Assembly: GCF_011090165.1 (NCBI RefSeq)
Contig: NZ_JAADJT010000001.1
Span: forward strand, 310,001 to 374,000
Reading direction: 5' to 3'
Source: Duganella aceris
Lineage (GTDB): Bacteria; Pseudomonadota; Gammaproteobacteria; Burkholderiales; Burkholderiaceae_D
Length of the DNA: 64,000 nt
The stretch's first letter is position 1. Every line of letters begins with the position of its first letter. This document shows positions 62,917-64,000 of this stretch, one piece after another. A program made the translations under genes and the position numbers. The notes under the pieces are model-generated. The model did no database searches and had not been told where the DNA came from. It saw only the letters and a program-made list of their open reading frames with translations.

Positions 62917-64000
62917 TTAACTTAATTGTGGCAACTTTTCCTTAAGACTATCAAATTCACGTTCGAAATCCAGCGTCTTGCGTTGGGTGCTCATGGCCAT
63001 CAGCGCCTCCGCGCCAGGTGCGTCGCCATCCGCCTGGTCCTTGATCCAGACCCACAGCCGGCGTTCGCGGATGTAGAACATGGAGAATACGCCCAACACC
63101 AGGAATATGCAGCCCAGGTACACCACATTTTTGCCCGGCGAGCGGGTGACCTGGAACACCGAGGCCTTGATCTCGGTGAAGTCGTCCAGCTGCAGGTACA
63201 CCGGGGCGCCGTAGAAGAAGGTGTCGGACAGCGCGTTGGTGGCCAGTTGCAGGAAGCGGCCATGCCGCTCGTCGGCCGCGACCGGCTCCAGGCCGTCCTT
63301 CTGGCGCGCCACCTGCCACAGGTCCCACAGGCTGCCGTTGAGGATTTTCATGAAGACGTCGGCGGCCTTCTCCTGCTCGCCGGCCGGGATCTTTTCCAGG
63401 AACTGCGAGATGGCGACGAAACCGGCCGCCTTGTCGTCGCCGGCGAAGATGCTCAGGCTCTTGTCGGCCGAGGCCTGAAGCTGGCCGCGCAGCACGTCCG
63501 AGGTCGACGATTCCGGCGTGGCGCGCTCGGCGTAGCGCTTGGCGGCGGCCGCGCGCAGCGCCGGGTCGCTCAAGGCGGCGCGCAGGCGCATCCATTCGGT
63601 GACGCTGTGGCCGTCGTCGGCCGGGATGCGCAGGAAGCTGAAGTTGTCGGATGGGTTGACCCGCATGCCGGCCAGGAACACCTGGACGCCGTCGATGGTC
63701 ACCGGCTGCATGTAGTTCTGGTATTCGCGCGCCTGGCCGGTCTTGTCGCGCAGCTTGTACTGCACGCTCGGGCCGACGTTTTTCAGATCCTTGTTGTTGG
63801 CGTTCTTGCCGGCCGAGCCGGTGTGCTTGTCGAGGCCGACCGCGAACTGTTCCTCCAGGCTCTGGCCCTTGGTGACGGCGCGCGCATCCTGCGAGGCGGC
63901 GACGTTTTCCACGTTGAACGGACGGAAGCCGGTCCACTCCACCGTGTAGGCGTCGCTCAGCGGCGTGCTGCCCCCGACTTCGCCGTTGAAGTCGAAGCGC
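62917..64000 (-). CDS. resB: ResB-like cytochrome c biogenesis protein, C-terminal part (cut by window edge)
   Basis: The frame stays open to the last base, so the N-terminus lies beyond 64000. The visible 360 residues include RFDFNGEVGGSTPLSDAYTVEWTGFRPFN, a large periplasmic domain (YMQPVTIDGVQVFLAGMRVNPSDNF), one membrane helix (NVVYLGCIFLVLGVFSMFYI) and a cytoplasmic tail. These match ResB/Ccs1, which works with CcsB in System II cytochrome c maturation. A GTG at 63942 is internal, not the start. Confidence 0.93.
   Translation of the reverse strand, partial: RFDFNGEVGGSTPLSDAYTVEWTGFRPFNVENVAASQDARAVTKGQSLEEQFAVGLDKHTGSAGKNANNKDLKNVGPSVQYKLRDKTGQAREYQNYMQPVTIDGVQVFLAGMRVNPSDNFSFLRIPADDGHSVTEWMRLRAALSDPALRAAAAKRYAERATPESSTSDVLRGQLQASADKSLSIFAGDDKAAGFVAISQFLEKIPAGEQEKAADVFMKILNGSLWDLWQVARQKDGLEPVAADERHGRFLQLATNALSDTFFYGAPVYLQLDDFTEIKASVFQVTRSPGKNVVYLGCIFLVLGVFSMFYIRERRLWVWIKDQADGDAPGAEALMAMSTQRKTLDFEREFDSLKEKLPQLS

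Overview
The window is a GC-rich, gene-dense chromosomal segment of a betaproteobacterium, most likely family Oxalobacteraceae (Massilia/Duganella/Telluria-like). That placement is my inference from the gene families, from conserved blocks such as lolB-ispE-tRNA-Gln-prs-rplY-pth, kdsD-kdsC-lptCAB-rpoN-hpf and mrcA|pilMNOPQ-aroKB, and from strong GC3 bias. There is no rRNA, no prophage, no recognisable insertion sequence and no CRISPR array. Most of the window is core genome, with accessory genes set between core blocks.

Layout. 1-0.9 kb: a PIN-domain gene overlapping a small acidic gene, a possible toxin-antitoxin pair. 0.9-5.8 kb (minus): a translationally coupled trio of a giant FAD/Fe-S oxidoreductase, a HIT hydrolase and a DUF971 protein. 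6-9.3 kb: a YqaA/DedA-like membrane protein divergent from ilvA, whose probable leader carries an 86-bp perfect palindrome, then queF. 9.6-11.9 kb (plus): ptsN-hprK-rapZ. 11.9-16.9 kb (minus): 3-hydroxyisobutyryl-CoA hydrolase, then a TonB receptor with an alginate lyase. 17.1-22.6 kb (minus): kdsD-kdsC-lptC-lptA-lptB-rpoN-hpf, the Kdo/LPS transport operon. 22.7-29.5 kb: a Kef-type antiporter, a diguanylate cyclase, a MOSC protein, a NYN/LOTUS RNA-binding protein and an orphan periplasmic binding protein. 29.6-40.2 kb (mostly minus): TPR lipoprotein-lolB-ispE-tRNA-Gln-prs-rplY-pth, then ychF, with two peptidase genes and a second 86-bp palindrome lying between pth and ychF. 40.3-44.2 kb (plus): mutM, a dynamin-like GTPase and mutY. 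44.2-45.2 kb: two small membrane-anchored coiled-coil proteins. 45.3-48.1 kb: dgt and a single-frame aroK-aroB fusion. 48.1-55.5 kb (minus): pilM-N-O-P-Q and a Big-1 lipoprotein. 55.8-60 kb (plus): mrcA and lptM-lysA, with cyaY on the other strand. 60-64 kb (minus): msrPQ and the System II cytochrome c maturation genes resB (cut by the window edge) and ccsB.

How the genes work together. Envelope biogenesis dominates: Kdo synthesis (kdsD, kdsC), LPS export (lptA, lptB, lptC, lptM), lipoprotein sorting (lolB), peptidoglycan (mrcA), type IV pili (pilMNOPQ), periplasmic methionine repair (msrPQ) and cytochrome c maturation. The nitrogen-PTS group (ptsN, hprK, rapZ, rpoN, hpf) is present but broken into two oppositely oriented blocks. 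DNA and nucleotide-pool maintenance is represented by mutM, mutY and dgt.

The items most worth a second look are the two 86-bp palindromes with compensated arm substitutions (one in the ilvA leader), the in-frame AroK-AroB fusion, the split and inverted PTS-Ntr cluster, the pair of hendecad/heptad coiled-coil membrane proteins, the dynamin-like gene between mutM and mutY, and the NYN-LOTUS protein with a long RGG/Ala-Lys tail.
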